Below, piece after piece: positions 52,441 to 61,364 of a stretch of DNA of 64,000 bases (its first letter is position 1; each line of letters begins with the position of its first letter). The translations under genes and the position numbers were made by a program. The notes beneath the pieces are model-generated. The model was not told the origin of the DNA. It saw only the letters and a list, made by a program, of their open reading frames with translations, and ran no database searches. Origin of the DNA: Mariniphaga sp. (GTDB lineage: Bacteria; Bacteroidota; Bacteroidia; Bacteroidales; Prolixibacteraceae); assembly GCA_019429205.1 (NCBI GenBank), contig JAHYIT010000006.1:1-64000 (forward strand), written 5' to 3'.

Positions 52441-52611
52441 ATTCAATTAAACGATGCTGTAGGATTAATTCACCGGATTTTTAAAAATACATATAATCCG
52501 GTTGCAGCAGGTTTGGTGAAAAACCGGGAGGACTGGCCCGGCATTTGGTACATCGGGTATAACAGGTACATCGGGCGTCCCGGGTGCAGCGGTCTCCGAA
52601 CCGCTGATTAA
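52441..52611 (+). pseudogene. 3'-end fragment of a second RAYT transposase gene
   Basis: The frame reads NPVAAGLVKNREDW and ends CSGLRTAD and TAA, matching residues 247-260 and 268-275 of the intact RAYT at 52796-53623 almost exactly. The HUH motif region is absent. The upstream part (LIHRIFKNTY) may be degenerate helix sequence of the same protein. It is thus a truncated duplicate carrying its own REP end. The remaining bases from 52357 to 52440 hold no feature I recognise. Confidence 0.7.
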
Positions 52612-52730
52612 AAAAAATGCGCGGTTTGGAAACCACGCCACCCAATATGCGCGATTCGACCGCCTGAATGACGCAGTCGGGCAAGGAATCCAATCTAACC
52701 AAAATGAGCGGTTCGGAGACCACGCCACCC
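52588..52730. repeat. REP-type palindromes upstream of RAYT
   Basis: AGCGGTCTCCGAACCGCT (52588-52605), then GATTAAA spacer, then an inverted partner GCGCGGTTTGGAAACCACGC (52619-52638) and CCACCC. A further unit is GAGCGGTTCGGAGACCACGC (52706-52725) followed by CACCC. Between them is a diverged copy near 52649-52672. The pair layout (palindrome, GATTAAA..ATG, inverted palindrome, CCACCC) is that of bacterial interspersed mosaic elements. Confidence 0.75.
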
Positions 52731-52795
52731 AAAAAAATCACACTTACGTGTTTATATTTCTTTCGGAATTATTAATTTGCCCTTAAAAACAACCC

Positions 52796-53623
52796 ATGAA
52801 GAAAGAATTTTACCGGTATTTGTTGCCTCATTTTCAACAACCCGGGCAGGCTTATTTTATTACCTGGAGTTTAAAAGATGCAGTACCAAAAAAAGCATTG
52901 AAACGATACAGTGACGAAATGGAGAAGTTACGGTTGCAGATTAAAAGCTATGGTACAGCGAGCGTCATGGGTCCAGCGGGTGTTGCGGGTGCAGCGGATT
53001 CCGATCCGCTGATTAAGAAAATGAGCGGATCGGAATCCGCTCCACCCAGAATGAGCGATTCGGAGATCGCTCCACCCAAAATGAGCGGTTCTGCCCCGGA
53101 TAGCTATCGGGGCGCTCCCCCCGCAGGCGCTCCACCCGAACTAAAAAAGCAGTATTATTCGCTTCGAAAAAAATACATAAAAGCGTATGACGAGTTGCTG
53201 GATAGCGATAAAAACCCAAAAATCAACCTTTCAAAACCTGAGAATTTGCAACCAGTAAAAGAAACCCTGTTGTTCTGGAATGGCAAAAAACTGGAAAACT
53301 ATGCTTTTTGTATTATGCCAAATCATATACACTGGGTGTTTCGTGTGTTTGAAAAAGATAAAAAAAATAAACCGGTTTATTTACAGGATATTATGAATTC
53401 GGTAAAACGGTTTTCTGCCAATCAGATTAATAAAGTGGAAAACCGAAAAGGAGCGGTTTGGCAAACCGAGAGTTTCGATACTACCATTCGCGATGAGAAA
53501 CACTTGCATTATGCCATTGAATACACTTTGAATAATCCGGTTGCAGCAGGTTTGGTAAAAAACCGGGAAGACTGGTCGGGAAACTGGTGCAGCGGGTGCA
53601 GCGGTCTCCGAACCGCTGATTAA
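52796..53623 (+). CDS. REP-associated tyrosine transposase (RAYT, IS200-like Y1)
   Basis: The 275-residue Y1-HUH nuclease is of the kind that cuts single-stranded REP hairpins. Visible: N-terminal AYFITWSLKDAVP (18-31), the HUH motif MPNHIHWVF with His177 and His179, QDIMNSVKRFSANQIN, the VWQTESFDTTIRDEKHLHYAIEYTLNNPVAAGLV block with catalytic Tyr243 probable. Residues about 66-115 are encoded by REP palindromes inserted in frame (KMSGSESAPPRMSDSEIAPP), absent from ordinary family members. The last residues (CSGLRTAD) and the stop codon are also REP-encoded. The core is intact, so activity is possible if the insert loops out. Confidence 0.88.
   Translation: MKKEFYRYLLPHFQQPGQAYFITWSLKDAVPKKALKRYSDEMEKLRLQIKSYGTASVMGPAGVAGAADSDPLIKKMSGSESAPPRMSDSEIAPPKMSGSAPDSYRGAPPAGAPPELKKQYYSLRKKYIKAYDELLDSDKNPKINLSKPENLQPVKETLLFWNGKKLENYAFCIMPNHIHWVFRVFEKDKKNKPVYLQDIMNSVKRFSANQINKVENRKGAVWQTESFDTTIRDEKHLHYAIEYTLNNPVAAGLVKNREDWSGNWCSGCSGLRTAD
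52993..53140. repeat. REP palindromes inside the RAYT coding sequence
   Basis: Three clear units lie in frame within the transposase gene: AGCGGATTCCGATCCGCT (52993-53010), AGCGGATCGGAATCCGCT (53024-53041) and AGCGATTCGGAGATCGCT (53054-53071). Inverted units are followed by CCACCC. A fourth composite unit (53084-53116) contains CCCCGGATAGCTATCGGGG, followed by a GCAGGCGCTCCACCC piece. All keep a reading frame open. The stem sequences differ but remain self-complementary. Confidence 0.8.
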
Positions 53624-53745
53624 AAATGAGTGGATCGACCCCGGATATCTGACGGGTCGCTCCATCCATAATGATCGAATTCCGAACCGCTGATTAAAAA
53701 AATGAGCGGTTCGGAGACCGCTCCACCCGAACGCTCTGTTGCAGT
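53600..53745. repeat. REP palindromes at and after the RAYT stop codon
   Basis: AGCGGTCTCCGAACCGCT at 53600-53617 is identical to the unit at 52588; the GATTAA spacer supplies the RAYT stop codon. Then come a diverged unit around 53628-53663 (GGATCGACCCCGGATATCTGACGGGTCGCTCC), a partial TTCCGAACCGCT at about 53679-53692, and AGCGGTTCGGAGACCGCT at 53705-53722 with CCACCC. Confidence 0.8.
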
Positions 53746-53807
53746 TTTTTTAAAAGTTGCTACTTTTGGTGGAACAAAATCATTTTGGAAAAAACTAACG
53801 TAATAAG

Positions 53808-55355
53808 ATGATGAAGCAATTGCATTTTTTTAATACTGTCCTTTTTCTGTGGCTTTGCCATTTTGCAGTTGCCCAGCCATATTCATTGGAGGTGAGCATA
53901 AAAAACCAGCCCGATAACCCTGTTGTTTTGGGAACTATCAAGGGCGATAAATTTACACCGCTGGATTCGCTTGTACTTCAGGAGGTGGCGGGTGGTTTGC
54001 CTGATGAAAACCATTCGGGTTCGCAAGGTTCTATTCAGCAGGTGACTTCGGGTCACCAGCTGAAGAAAGTAATCTGGCAGTTTCCGGAAAACTCAGTTTC
54101 CGGGATGTACCGGCTTGTTTTTGGTCAGACAACTTACGCCCGCGTGATGGATGAATCGCCGCAGCAACTGGATTTCATTTTTAATAACGAAGATATTGTT
54201 TTTGAAACGGACTTTAAGGCGCCGCAAGATAGTCTGGTTGTTTTAAAATCGGAGGAAAACCGGTTGTGGTTTGATTTTTTGAAAAAAGATAAGGAACTTC
54301 AGAATCATCTGGATTTGCTGGAAAAGGAATTGGATTATTTTCAAACGAGAGTGGCCGCTGCAAAGTCCTCGGCCGGAGCCGTTGCTGAAGCTGATTTGCA
54401 GGAACTGGAAATGCAGGCTGTGCAACAAGCCAATTCTTTCAACCAACTGCAAATGGCTCGCGACAGGTTCATTCTCAATACAGCAGAAAAGAATAAAGAA
54501 TTATTGGCATTACGTTTCATCTCCATTTTTAGAGAACCTTTTCGCGATGGGTACTTTTTATCTCAGGAAAGGAGGGAGTTTTACCAAAAGGAATATTTCC
54601 GGCACATTGATTTTTCCGATGAATCTCTCATCAACTCTCCGGTTTTAACGGATAAAATTTTCGATTACCTGGTTACATACAATCAGCCCGGTTTTAACCA
54701 GGAGCAACGGGAAAAGGCGTATATGAAAGCGGTTGATGTTGTGATGAGTCAAATTGAACCTGTGAAGCCTGGCAGCCAGGCCAATAATCCGGTTTATGAA
54801 TTTATTTTAAATTACCTGGTAACCGGATTTGAAAGGCTGAATATGGATCATGTATTGACTTACATTGCTGAAAATTATTCCGGTACCCTTTGTCAGACCG
54901 ACGAAAAAACCACGCTCGAACGGAAACTGGAATTTCAGAATATGAAACCCGGCGATTTGGTGCCCGATTTTACCATCAATGATTTGAGCGATGAACCGAC
55001 GACATTATCGCATATTTTAAAACCACGCAACCTTATTCTTTTTTATGCAAGCTGGTGCCCGCACTGCGCAGAAATACTTCCTCAGATTAAAGCCTGGCGA
55101 CGGCAGTTTCAGGCTACCGAACTGGAAATTATCGCCATATCGCTTGATACTTCCAAATCAGACTGGCAGCAAATTGTTCGGGAAACCCGTTTCGATGAAT
55201 TTTTTAATCTTTCTGAACTGAAGGGATGGGATGGTGAGGTGGCCCCAAAATACAACGTATATGCCACGCCCACCATGTTTGTCGTTGACAATAACCTTCG
55301 GATTCTGGCCAAACCACAATCTGTGAGTGAGTTGATTGAGTATTTTGGAAAATGA
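53808..55355 (+). CDS. Exported thioredoxin-like (TlpA/ResA-type) protein
   Basis: The 515-residue protein has a signal peptide (1-22, ending AVAQ). The N-terminal half (about 25-130) is a beta domain of the DUF4369 kind and the middle is helical with a coiled-coil-prone stretch (about 165-215, LDLLEKELDYFQTR). The C-terminal thioredoxin fold (about 380-515) has FYASWCPHC with a CPHC redox site and the cis-Pro in YATPTMFVVD. CPHC is typical of DsbA-like oxidising potential, though TlpA family members usually reduce or isomerise disulfides. Periplasmic. No cytochrome-maturation genes nearby. Confidence 0.87.
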   Translation: MMKQLHFFNTVLFLWLCHFAVAQPYSLEVSIKNQPDNPVVLGTIKGDKFTPLDSLVLQEVAGGLPDENHSGSQGSIQQVTSGHQLKKVIWQFPENSVSGMYRLVFGQTTYARVMDESPQQLDFIFNNEDIVFETDFKAPQDSLVVLKSEENRLWFDFLKKDKELQNHLDLLEKELDYFQTRVAAAKSSAGAVAEADLQELEMQAVQQANSFNQLQMARDRFILNTAEKNKELLALRFISIFREPFRDGYFLSQERREFYQKEYFRHIDFSDESLINSPVLTDKIFDYLVTYNQPGFNQEQREKAYMKAVDVVMSQIEPVKPGSQANNPVYEFILNYLVTGFERLNMDHVLTYIAENYSGTLCQTDEKTTLERKLEFQNMKPGDLVPDFTINDLSDEPTTLSHILKPRNLILFYASWCPHCAEILPQIKAWRRQFQATELEIIAISLDTSKSDWQQIVRETRFDEFFNLSELKGWDGEVAPKYNVYATPTMFVVDNNLRILAKPQSVSELIEYFGK

Positions 55356-55434
55356 ATAATTCTAAGATACTGTTTTGAAATAATATTTACAGAATTTATG
55401 CTGATATTTCAAGGATTTATTTGTTTTATAAATT

Positions 55435-55493
55435 AGACGCTTTCAGGTTATAAAAACGCTGAAAGGTCGGGAATCGGAAACCTGACAGCGTCT
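55435..55493. terminator. Long imperfect hairpin between convergent genes
   Basis: AGACGCTTTCAGGTT (55435-55449) pairs imperfectly with AACCTGACAGCGTCT (55479-55493). A further CTGTCAG follows at 55501-55507. It sits in the 250-bp gap between the thioredoxin-like gene and the convergent GH43 gene. Runs of T are weak, so this may be a dispersed palindrome rather than a terminator. Confidence 0.45.
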
Positions 55494-55605
55494 TTAAGAC
55501 CTGTCAGAGTTTAAACAGCTTAACACTTAAAAAACGTCTGATTCAGTCCTATCATTTTGGTGAGTATATTCACCAATTATTATAATTTTTGCTGATTAGA
55601 AAAAC

Positions 55606-56577
55606 TTAATCCTCCAACCCGTCAATGGTTTTAATAGTGCCGTCAGCATTGTATTCCAGTTCAACTACTTTAATGCTGCGTAACCAGGTTTTGCCGCCCG
55701 AAGGTTTGCTGTCGTGGTGAAACAGATACCATTTTCCATTAAACTCTACAATGGAATGGTGTGTTGTCCAGCCAACCACGGGTGTAAGAATTACACCTTT
55801 GTATGTAAATGGTCCGTAAGGATTATCTCCAACCGCGTAGCACAATTTATGTGTATTTCCGGTGGAGTAGGAGAAATAATACTTCCCGTTGTATTTGTGT
55901 ATCCACGGCCCTTCAAAAAAGCGCCGATCGTGATCGCCTGCTTTCAAAGGTTCGCCGTTTTTATCGAGAATAATCACGTCTCGGGGTTCTTCTGCAAATT
56001 CCAGCATGTCGTCGCTGAGTTTTGCCACGCGCGCAGAAAGGGCCGGTTCATTGTTTTTCGGTTCGTGGCCGCACTCAATGGCTTTGTTGTTGCGGTAGCG
56101 CTGCAATTGCCCGCCCCAAAGTCCGCCCCAGTATATGAAATAATCGCCGTTGCCGTCGTCCAGCACAGCAGGGTCGATGCTGAAACTGCCTTTAATTGGA
56201 TTTTCCTGCGGCACAAAAGGCCCTTCGGGTTTATCGCCTACAGCTACTCCCAGCCTGAAAATGTCGTTTTTATCTTTCAGCGGAAAATAGAAATAGTATT
56301 TGCCGTTTTTGTATGTTGCATCGGGTGCCCACATTTGACGTCCGGCCCAGGGTACATCCTTAATGTGGAGTGCAACACCGTGGTCGGTAACTTTGCCATC
56401 AATAGAATCCATCGAAAACACATGATAATCGCGCATGTCGAAATGGTCACCCAGATCATTTTCCGGGATTCCGGCATCGATGTCGTGTGATGGGTAAATG
56501 TAAATTTTACCGTTAAAAACATGAGCCGACGGATCGGCTGTGAACATGTTATCGACCAAATATCTCTTTTTTTTCAT
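55606..56577 (-). CDS. GH43-family glycoside hydrolase, cytoplasmic
   Basis: The 323-residue five-bladed beta-propeller is probably a beta-xylosidase or alpha-L-arabinofuranosidase. The catalytic triad positions are visible: base Asp15 in FTADPSAHVFNG, the pKa-modulating Asp in SFSIDPAVLDDGNG (about 133) and the acid Glu in FFEGPWIHKYNGKYYFSYSTG (about 217). No signal peptide, so it probably acts on imported oligosaccharides. It is the last gene of the MFS-GH10-GH43 unit, 18 bp after the xylanase. Confidence 0.9.
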   Translation of the reverse strand: MKKKRYLVDNMFTADPSAHVFNGKIYIYPSHDIDAGIPENDLGDHFDMRDYHVFSMDSIDGKVTDHGVALHIKDVPWAGRQMWAPDATYKNGKYYFYFPLKDKNDIFRLGVAVGDKPEGPFVPQENPIKGSFSIDPAVLDDGNGDYFIYWGGLWGGQLQRYRNNKAIECGHEPKNNEPALSARVAKLSDDMLEFAEEPRDVIILDKNGEPLKAGDHDRRFFEGPWIHKYNGKYYFSYSTGNTHKLCYAVGDNPYGPFTYKGVILTPVVGWTTHHSIVEFNGKWYLFHHDSKPSGGKTWLRSIKVVELEYNADGTIKTIDGLED

Positions 56578-56595
56578 TTTAAAGCGATTTAAAAG

Positions 56596-57735
56596 TTATT
56601 TAACTGCTTCTTCGATAATGGTTTGCACTACAGGTTTTGGTTGATAATCGCGGTCGAAAAGAAGCGGGTAATCGGTACGTCCGCGAATTGGCCAGTTGTT
56701 TTTCCATGAGTGATTATCTGTTACGCCCCAGGTAGTTACACGGCTAATTTTATCCTGATGTTTCAGGAAAAGCCGGAAAATTTCGGTGCAGGCTTCGTTC
56801 CATTCAGTCAAAATTTCTTCGGTAAAACCGTTAGCGTACGGGTTCATCCGCGACTCGTATTCGGCCCGCAGACCAACGTCGGCTGTTGTTTCCCGTGTGG
56901 GAAATGGCAAAATGGTCAGGTCGAATTCGGTTATCATTACCTTAACTCCTAATTCAGAAAATGCAACAATACTCTTTTCGAATTCTTCCAGGTTGAGCGA
57001 TTCCAGGTTCAGGTGTCCCTGCATGCCGATTCCGTCAATTTTAATTCCTTTGGCCTGAAGTTTTTTCACCATTTCGATCACCCCTTTGCGCCTGCCCTGA
57101 TTGCCCATTCCGTAATCGTTGTAATACAGTTCAGCTCCCGGGTCGGCTTCGGCAGCAAACTGAAATGCCAGTTCAATATACTCTTCGCCGATAATTTCAT
57201 AAAACTTGCTTTTTCTGTTGGAGCCATCTTCAACAATGGCTTCGTTTAACACATCCCAGCCACGAACCCGTCCTTTGTAGCGGCCAGCAACAGTTGAAAT
57301 ATGGTTTCGCATACGTTCGATCAGAACTTCGCGACTTACATCGTTTCCTGCCTCGTCAACAAAAAACCACCGGGGAGCCTGTGAGTGCCAGATGAGCGTA
57401 TGGCCCACAATGTGCATGTTGTTCTTTTCTCCGAATTCCACAAAACGATCGGGTAAATCAAAACTGAATTTTCCTTCTTCGGGTTGAATCCGTTCGCTTT
57501 TCATGCAGTTTTCAGCCACAATGGAGTTGAAATGTTTTTTTACGATTTGGATTGAAAGAGAATCCCGGCCTGTGATTTGCCTTTCGTTTAACGCTGCGCC
57601 CATATAAAATTTTCCTTCAAGCGCATCTTTAAGCGTTTTTTCCGTTTCAGCGTTGTTTGATGTACATGCAGAAAAAAAAGTGAACAAAATGGTGAAAGTT
57701 AGCATAATTCGGATATTCATAATACGATTCATCAT
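56596..57735 (-). CDS. GH10 endo-1,4-beta-xylanase, lipoprotein
   Basis: Retaining xylanase with TIM barrel: MKSERIQPEEGKF, GHTLIWHSQAPRWF, acid/base Glu in WDVLNEAI, NDYGM, GIGMQGH and nucleophile Glu in VMITEFD. The start is set at 57735 (MMNRIM...), because upstream codons overlap the MFS gene; ATG 57720 is an alternative and places lipobox FSAC about 20 residues in. A single-domain, cell-bound xylanase of normal size. It lies between the symporter and GH43, supporting xylan or xylo-oligosaccharide use. Confidence 0.93.
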   Translation of the reverse strand: MMNRIMNIRIMLTFTILFTFFSACTSNNAETEKTLKDALEGKFYMGAALNERQITGRDSLSIQIVKKHFNSIVAENCMKSERIQPEEGKFSFDLPDRFVEFGEKNNMHIVGHTLIWHSQAPRWFFVDEAGNDVSREVLIERMRNHISTVAGRYKGRVRGWDVLNEAIVEDGSNRKSKFYEIIGEEYIELAFQFAAEADPGAELYYNDYGMGNQGRRKGVIEMVKKLQAKGIKIDGIGMQGHLNLESLNLEEFEKSIVAFSELGVKVMITEFDLTILPFPTRETTADVGLRAEYESRMNPYANGFTEEILTEWNEACTEIFRLFLKHQDKISRVTTWGVTDNHSWKNNWPIRGRTDYPLLFDRDYQPKPVVQTIIEEAVK

Positions 57736-57769
57736 TTTTAAAATTAAGTGGTTAAATATCAGTACAAAG

Positions 57770-59242
57770 TTAAATATCTGCTTTCCGGCGTGCAATTAAA
57801 TCCTGCTCAATCTGAACTTCCATTTTTTTATTGATTTCGTAAAAGAACAGACAGGCAACACTCACCATAAAAGTAATGGTTGGAAACAAACTTACTGAAA
57901 GTTTAATTCCCATAATTGTTTCCGGTAGTTGTACCAGCAATTGTTCGTTGTACCCGAAAACAGCCAGAATTCCTGCAACAAAGGCGCCGCCAACACTCAG
58001 ACCCGCCTTCAATCCAAATATCATGGCTGAAAAAACAATAGCAGTGGCCCGGCGGTGGTTTTTCCATTCGGAATAATCGGCCACATCGGCAATCATAGCC
58101 CAAAGCAGCGGTATGGTAAGTCCGTAGAAGAAACCGTGTAAAATCTGACTGATAAATACCAGCGCTATGGATGTTGGGGCATAAAAAAGAAAAGCAAGCA
58201 GGAAGAGGGCAGACAGGAACAACCCGATGCCAAAAACTTCTCTTTTCCCGTATTTGTCGGCCAGGCTTTTCGAAAAACCTATTCCTACAATCATGAAAAT
58301 AATACCGCCGGCGTTAAACAAACTGAATCCCGATGTTGGCGCATCCTCGGGCCACTGAAATCCAACCATTCCCAGGTTGACCAGCAAATTGTTTAATCCA
58401 TCAATAAATCCGTTAAATCCGCAATTGTTTAAGAATTCGGCCAAATGTGGTTCATTCAGATAATATTTAAAATAGTAAACATACATTCCTCCTTTTAATG
58501 ACAGAGTGATAAAAATAAAAATGGTAATAACAAGCATGGCAATCCAGGGTTTGTTGCCAATCAGATCTTTTAAGTCCTGCTTTACGCTCGATTTTTGTTC
58601 TTTAGCCGGAATAATGCGTTCTTTTGTGGTTAAAAAGGTAATAAAAAAGAAAACAACCCCTGCAACGGCAAATATGGTCATGGTTTTTTCGAATCCGGCT
58701 ACGCGATTGCCATCACCGAGAATGAGCACCAACGGGAGCAGCAAAACCTGCACAATAAACTGGGCAACCATTACCGCAACAAAACGATAAGATGAAAGAC
58801 TATTCCGTTCGGCCATATCGCCGGTTATTACTCCACTTAAGGCAGCATAAGGAAGGTTATTCGATGTATAAACCAGTACCAGGAAAATGTATGTAATAAA
58901 GGCATAGGCTATTTTCCCTTTATCGCTGAAATTGGGTGTGGAAAATGCCAGAATAGCCATTATCCCAAAGGGAATAGCAGTCCAGAGAATCCATGGGCGA
59001 AATTTACCCCATCGTGAAATTGTACGGTCTGCAATGGCTCCGATTACTGGTGTGGAGAAGGCTCCAACCATCCCGCCGGCAAAAATAATAGCCGATGCCG
59101 AAGCTGGTGGAATACGAAAAACATCAGTGTAAAAGTAGGCTAAAAAGGTCATTAATGTTTGAAAAATCAGATTGGCGGAAAGGTCGCCAAGACTGTAGCC
59201 GATTTTTTCAATTACTGAAATTTTTTGTGAAGCTGGCTTCAT
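57770..59242 (-). CDS. GPH-family sugar:cation symporter (MFS)
   Basis: The 490-residue inner-membrane transporter has about 12 predicted helices. GPH-family features include KIGYSLGDLSANLIFQTLM at the N terminus, the loop DRTISRWGKFRPWILW (equivalent of the MelB motif DxxxxxxGRxRPW) and MIADVADYSEWKNHRRATA in the second half. The family takes up melibiose, xylosides and similar oligosaccharides with H+ or Na+. First gene of the xylan unit; with GH10 outside and GH43 inside, xylo-oligosaccharides are the likely cargo. A TATATTTG box precedes it. Confidence 0.9.
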   Translation of the reverse strand: MKPASQKISVIEKIGYSLGDLSANLIFQTLMTFLAYFYTDVFRIPPASASAIIFAGGMVGAFSTPVIGAIADRTISRWGKFRPWILWTAIPFGIMAILAFSTPNFSDKGKIAYAFITYIFLVLVYTSNNLPYAALSGVITGDMAERNSLSSYRFVAVMVAQFIVQVLLLPLVLILGDGNRVAGFEKTMTIFAVAGVVFFFITFLTTKERIIPAKEQKSSVKQDLKDLIGNKPWIAMLVITIFIFITLSLKGGMYVYYFKYYLNEPHLAEFLNNCGFNGFIDGLNNLLVNLGMVGFQWPEDAPTSGFSLFNAGGIIFMIVGIGFSKSLADKYGKREVFGIGLFLSALFLLAFLFYAPTSIALVFISQILHGFFYGLTIPLLWAMIADVADYSEWKNHRRATAIVFSAMIFGLKAGLSVGGAFVAGILAVFGYNEQLLVQLPETIMGIKLSVSLFPTITFMVSVACLFFYEINKKMEVQIEQDLIARRKADI

Positions 59243-59264
59243 AGATTTTTATTAAAAGGTTTTT

Positions 59265-59272
59265 CAAATATA
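59265..59272 (-). promoter_or_regulatory. -7 box (TAnnTTTG) upstream of the xylan operon
   Basis: TATATTTG on the - strand matches the Bacteroidota -7 consensus exactly and lies 22 bp before the symporter start codon. No good TTTG -33 partner was found at 19-21 bp, so confidence is moderate. Confidence 0.4.
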
Positions 59273-59460
59273 GATATGAAATTTATTTTTTTATTGTGTG
59301 CAAGATATAATTTAGATTGTAAATATTACAGTATCGGCTTTGTGATTTGAGTATTTTTCTGAGAAAAATTTATTCTGAACCCAAATTTTTGTTGTAAAAT
59401 TGTGCGTTTGACTAAATAAAAACTTTAAATAATTATAACCGAAATCTAATTGATTACACA

Positions 59461-61290
59461 ATGAAACTTACTGTTGTTGATATTATTATCATATTTGTTT
59501 ACCTCCTTGCCACTGTATTTATCGGGTTAATTCTGAAAAAGGTTGCACAAAAAAGTAAAGCAAACTACCTGCTGGCAGGAAATAAACTGCCCTGGTACAT
59601 GCTGGGACTTTCCAATGCATCGGGCATGTTCGATATTTCGGGCACCATGTGGTTGGTCACTTTGTTATTTGTTTACGGTTTGAAAAGTATCTGGATTCCC
59701 TGGCTTTGGCCGGTTTTCAACCAGATTTTTTTGATGGTATTCCTGAGCATCTGGCTGCGCCGTTCAAAAGTTACCACCGGCGCCGAATGGATAAACACCC
59801 GCTTTGGCCGCAGCCGCGACAGTAAACTTTCTCATGGTGTGGTTGTGGTTTTTGCCTTAATCATGTGCCTCGGTTATTTAGCTTATGGTTTCATTGGTCT
59901 GGGTAAGTTTGTAATGATTTTTATTCCCTGGGAAATTGTTGCGCCATATATTCCTTTTGAAGTTCCACTGGCTTACGTACCGCACATTTATGGTATTGTA
60001 TTTACAATGTTCGCTGTTTTTTATGCTGTTTTGGGAGGAATGTCGAGTATTGTCTGGGCCGATGTGCTGCAATATATTATCATGACTATTTCAGCCATTT
60101 TAATAGGCATTTTGGCTATGAAAGCCATGGCAGTGGAAACACTCGATGTACCCGATGGCTGGCGTTCCCCGTTTTTCGGTTGGAACCTGAACGATTTGGA
60201 CTGGCGCGGGATTATTGATGAAGTAAACAATAAAATCGCCAGTGACGGTTATTCGCTGTTTACTATCTTTTTTATGATGATGGTGTTTAAGGGAATTTTG
60301 GTTTCGATTGCCGGGCCGGCGCCAACTTACGATATGCAGAAAATTCTTTCGACCAAATCGCCTAAAGAAGCAGCCAAAATGAGCGGATTTGTTTCGGTTG
60401 TTTTAATGCCAATCCGGTACTTTATGATTGCCGGTTTTGCGATCCTCGGTATTTTATACTACGACAGGCTGAACCTTATGGTAGCCGGGCAAATTGACTT
60501 TGAACAGATTCTGCCTTCTGCTATTTCCGAGTTTGTGCCAATCGGATTTATGGGCTTGCTGCTTGCCGGACTTCTGGCTGCTTTCAACTCCACTTTTGCC
60601 GGAACTTTAAATGCCGCCCAGGCATACATTGTGAATGATATTTACCTACGGTACATAAAACCCGATGCCACGAATATTGAAACCCGGAATATGAACTACA
60701 TAACCGGTGTTGTGGTTGTTGTTGTAAGTATTATTTTCGGTGTGTTTGCGCAGGATGTTAACAGTATGTTGCAGTGGATAGTTTCGGCACTTTATGGCAG
60801 CTACGTGGTTTCCAATGTGCTGAAATGGTACTGGTGGCGGTTTAACGGTTACGGTTATTTCTGGGGAATGGTGGCCGGTCTCATCCCTGCACTTATTTTT
60901 CCCTACGTGTTTTCTGAAACGCTGGATTTATATTACTTCCCCTGGTTGCTCCTGATATCCATAGCCGGAGCTGTTCTGGGAACTTTCCTTGCACCGCCAA
61001 CCGATGAAAAAACCCTGAAAGAATTTTACAGCAATGTCAGACCTTGGGGATTTTGGGGCCCCATTAAACAAAAAGTGATGGCAGAAGATCCGGCATTCGA
61101 ACCCAATAAAAATTTTAAACGCGATATGTTTAATGTGGTAATCGGCACGATTGCCCAAACTGCATTGGTGGCATTACCCATATACATCGTGCTCAAAGAA
61201 ACCCTTCCTATTTGGATTACCATAATTATTACCGTAATTTGTGGTTTTATTCTAAAGAAAACCTGGTGGGATACGCTTCCGGAGAAGTAG
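59461..61290 (+). CDS. Sodium:solute symporter (SSS family)
   Basis: The 609-residue integral membrane protein has about 14-15 helices. SSS hallmarks: DIIIIFVYLLATVFIGL at helix 1, NYLLAGNKLPWYMLGLSNASGMFDISGTMW (unwound substrate helix), GGMSSIVWADVLQYIIM, and LLLAGLLAAFNSTFAGTLNAAQAYIVNDIYLRY. It starts the + strand unit with GH130 and the epimerase. In the Bacteroides mannan pathway a sugar permease of this type imports mannobiose, so mannobiose or mannosylglucose is the inferred cargo. Confidence 0.9.
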   Translation: MKLTVVDIIIIFVYLLATVFIGLILKKVAQKSKANYLLAGNKLPWYMLGLSNASGMFDISGTMWLVTLLFVYGLKSIWIPWLWPVFNQIFLMVFLSIWLRRSKVTTGAEWINTRFGRSRDSKLSHGVVVVFALIMCLGYLAYGFIGLGKFVMIFIPWEIVAPYIPFEVPLAYVPHIYGIVFTMFAVFYAVLGGMSSIVWADVLQYIIMTISAILIGILAMKAMAVETLDVPDGWRSPFFGWNLNDLDWRGIIDEVNNKIASDGYSLFTIFFMMMVFKGILVSIAGPAPTYDMQKILSTKSPKEAAKMSGFVSVVLMPIRYFMIAGFAILGILYYDRLNLMVAGQIDFEQILPSAISEFVPIGFMGLLLAGLLAAFNSTFAGTLNAAQAYIVNDIYLRYIKPDATNIETRNMNYITGVVVVVVSIIFGVFAQDVNSMLQWIVSALYGSYVVSNVLKWYWWRFNGYGYFWGMVAGLIPALIFPYVFSETLDLYYFPWLLLISIAGAVLGTFLAPPTDEKTLKEFYSNVRPWGFWGPIKQKVMAEDPAFEPNKNFKRDMFNVVIGTIAQTALVALPIYIVLKETLPIWITIIITVICGFILKKTWWDTLPEK

Positions 61291-61364
61291 TTCAAAGTTT
61301 CGCCGAAGACGTCCCTTCGAGAAAAGTTTAATGCTTATAGATTAACGTGAAAAAACAGGAAAAA

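Noticed and set aside
52465..52741. Two overlapping - strand frames of 86-87 residues near the RAYT gene
   Set aside because: They are translations of REP palindromes in reverse; the + strand reading matches RAYT protein.
55714..56490. 258-residue frame antisense to GH43
   Set aside because: It lies wholly within a well-supported GH43 gene; the composition (Val, Ile, Cys-rich) is that of a reverse-frame shadow.
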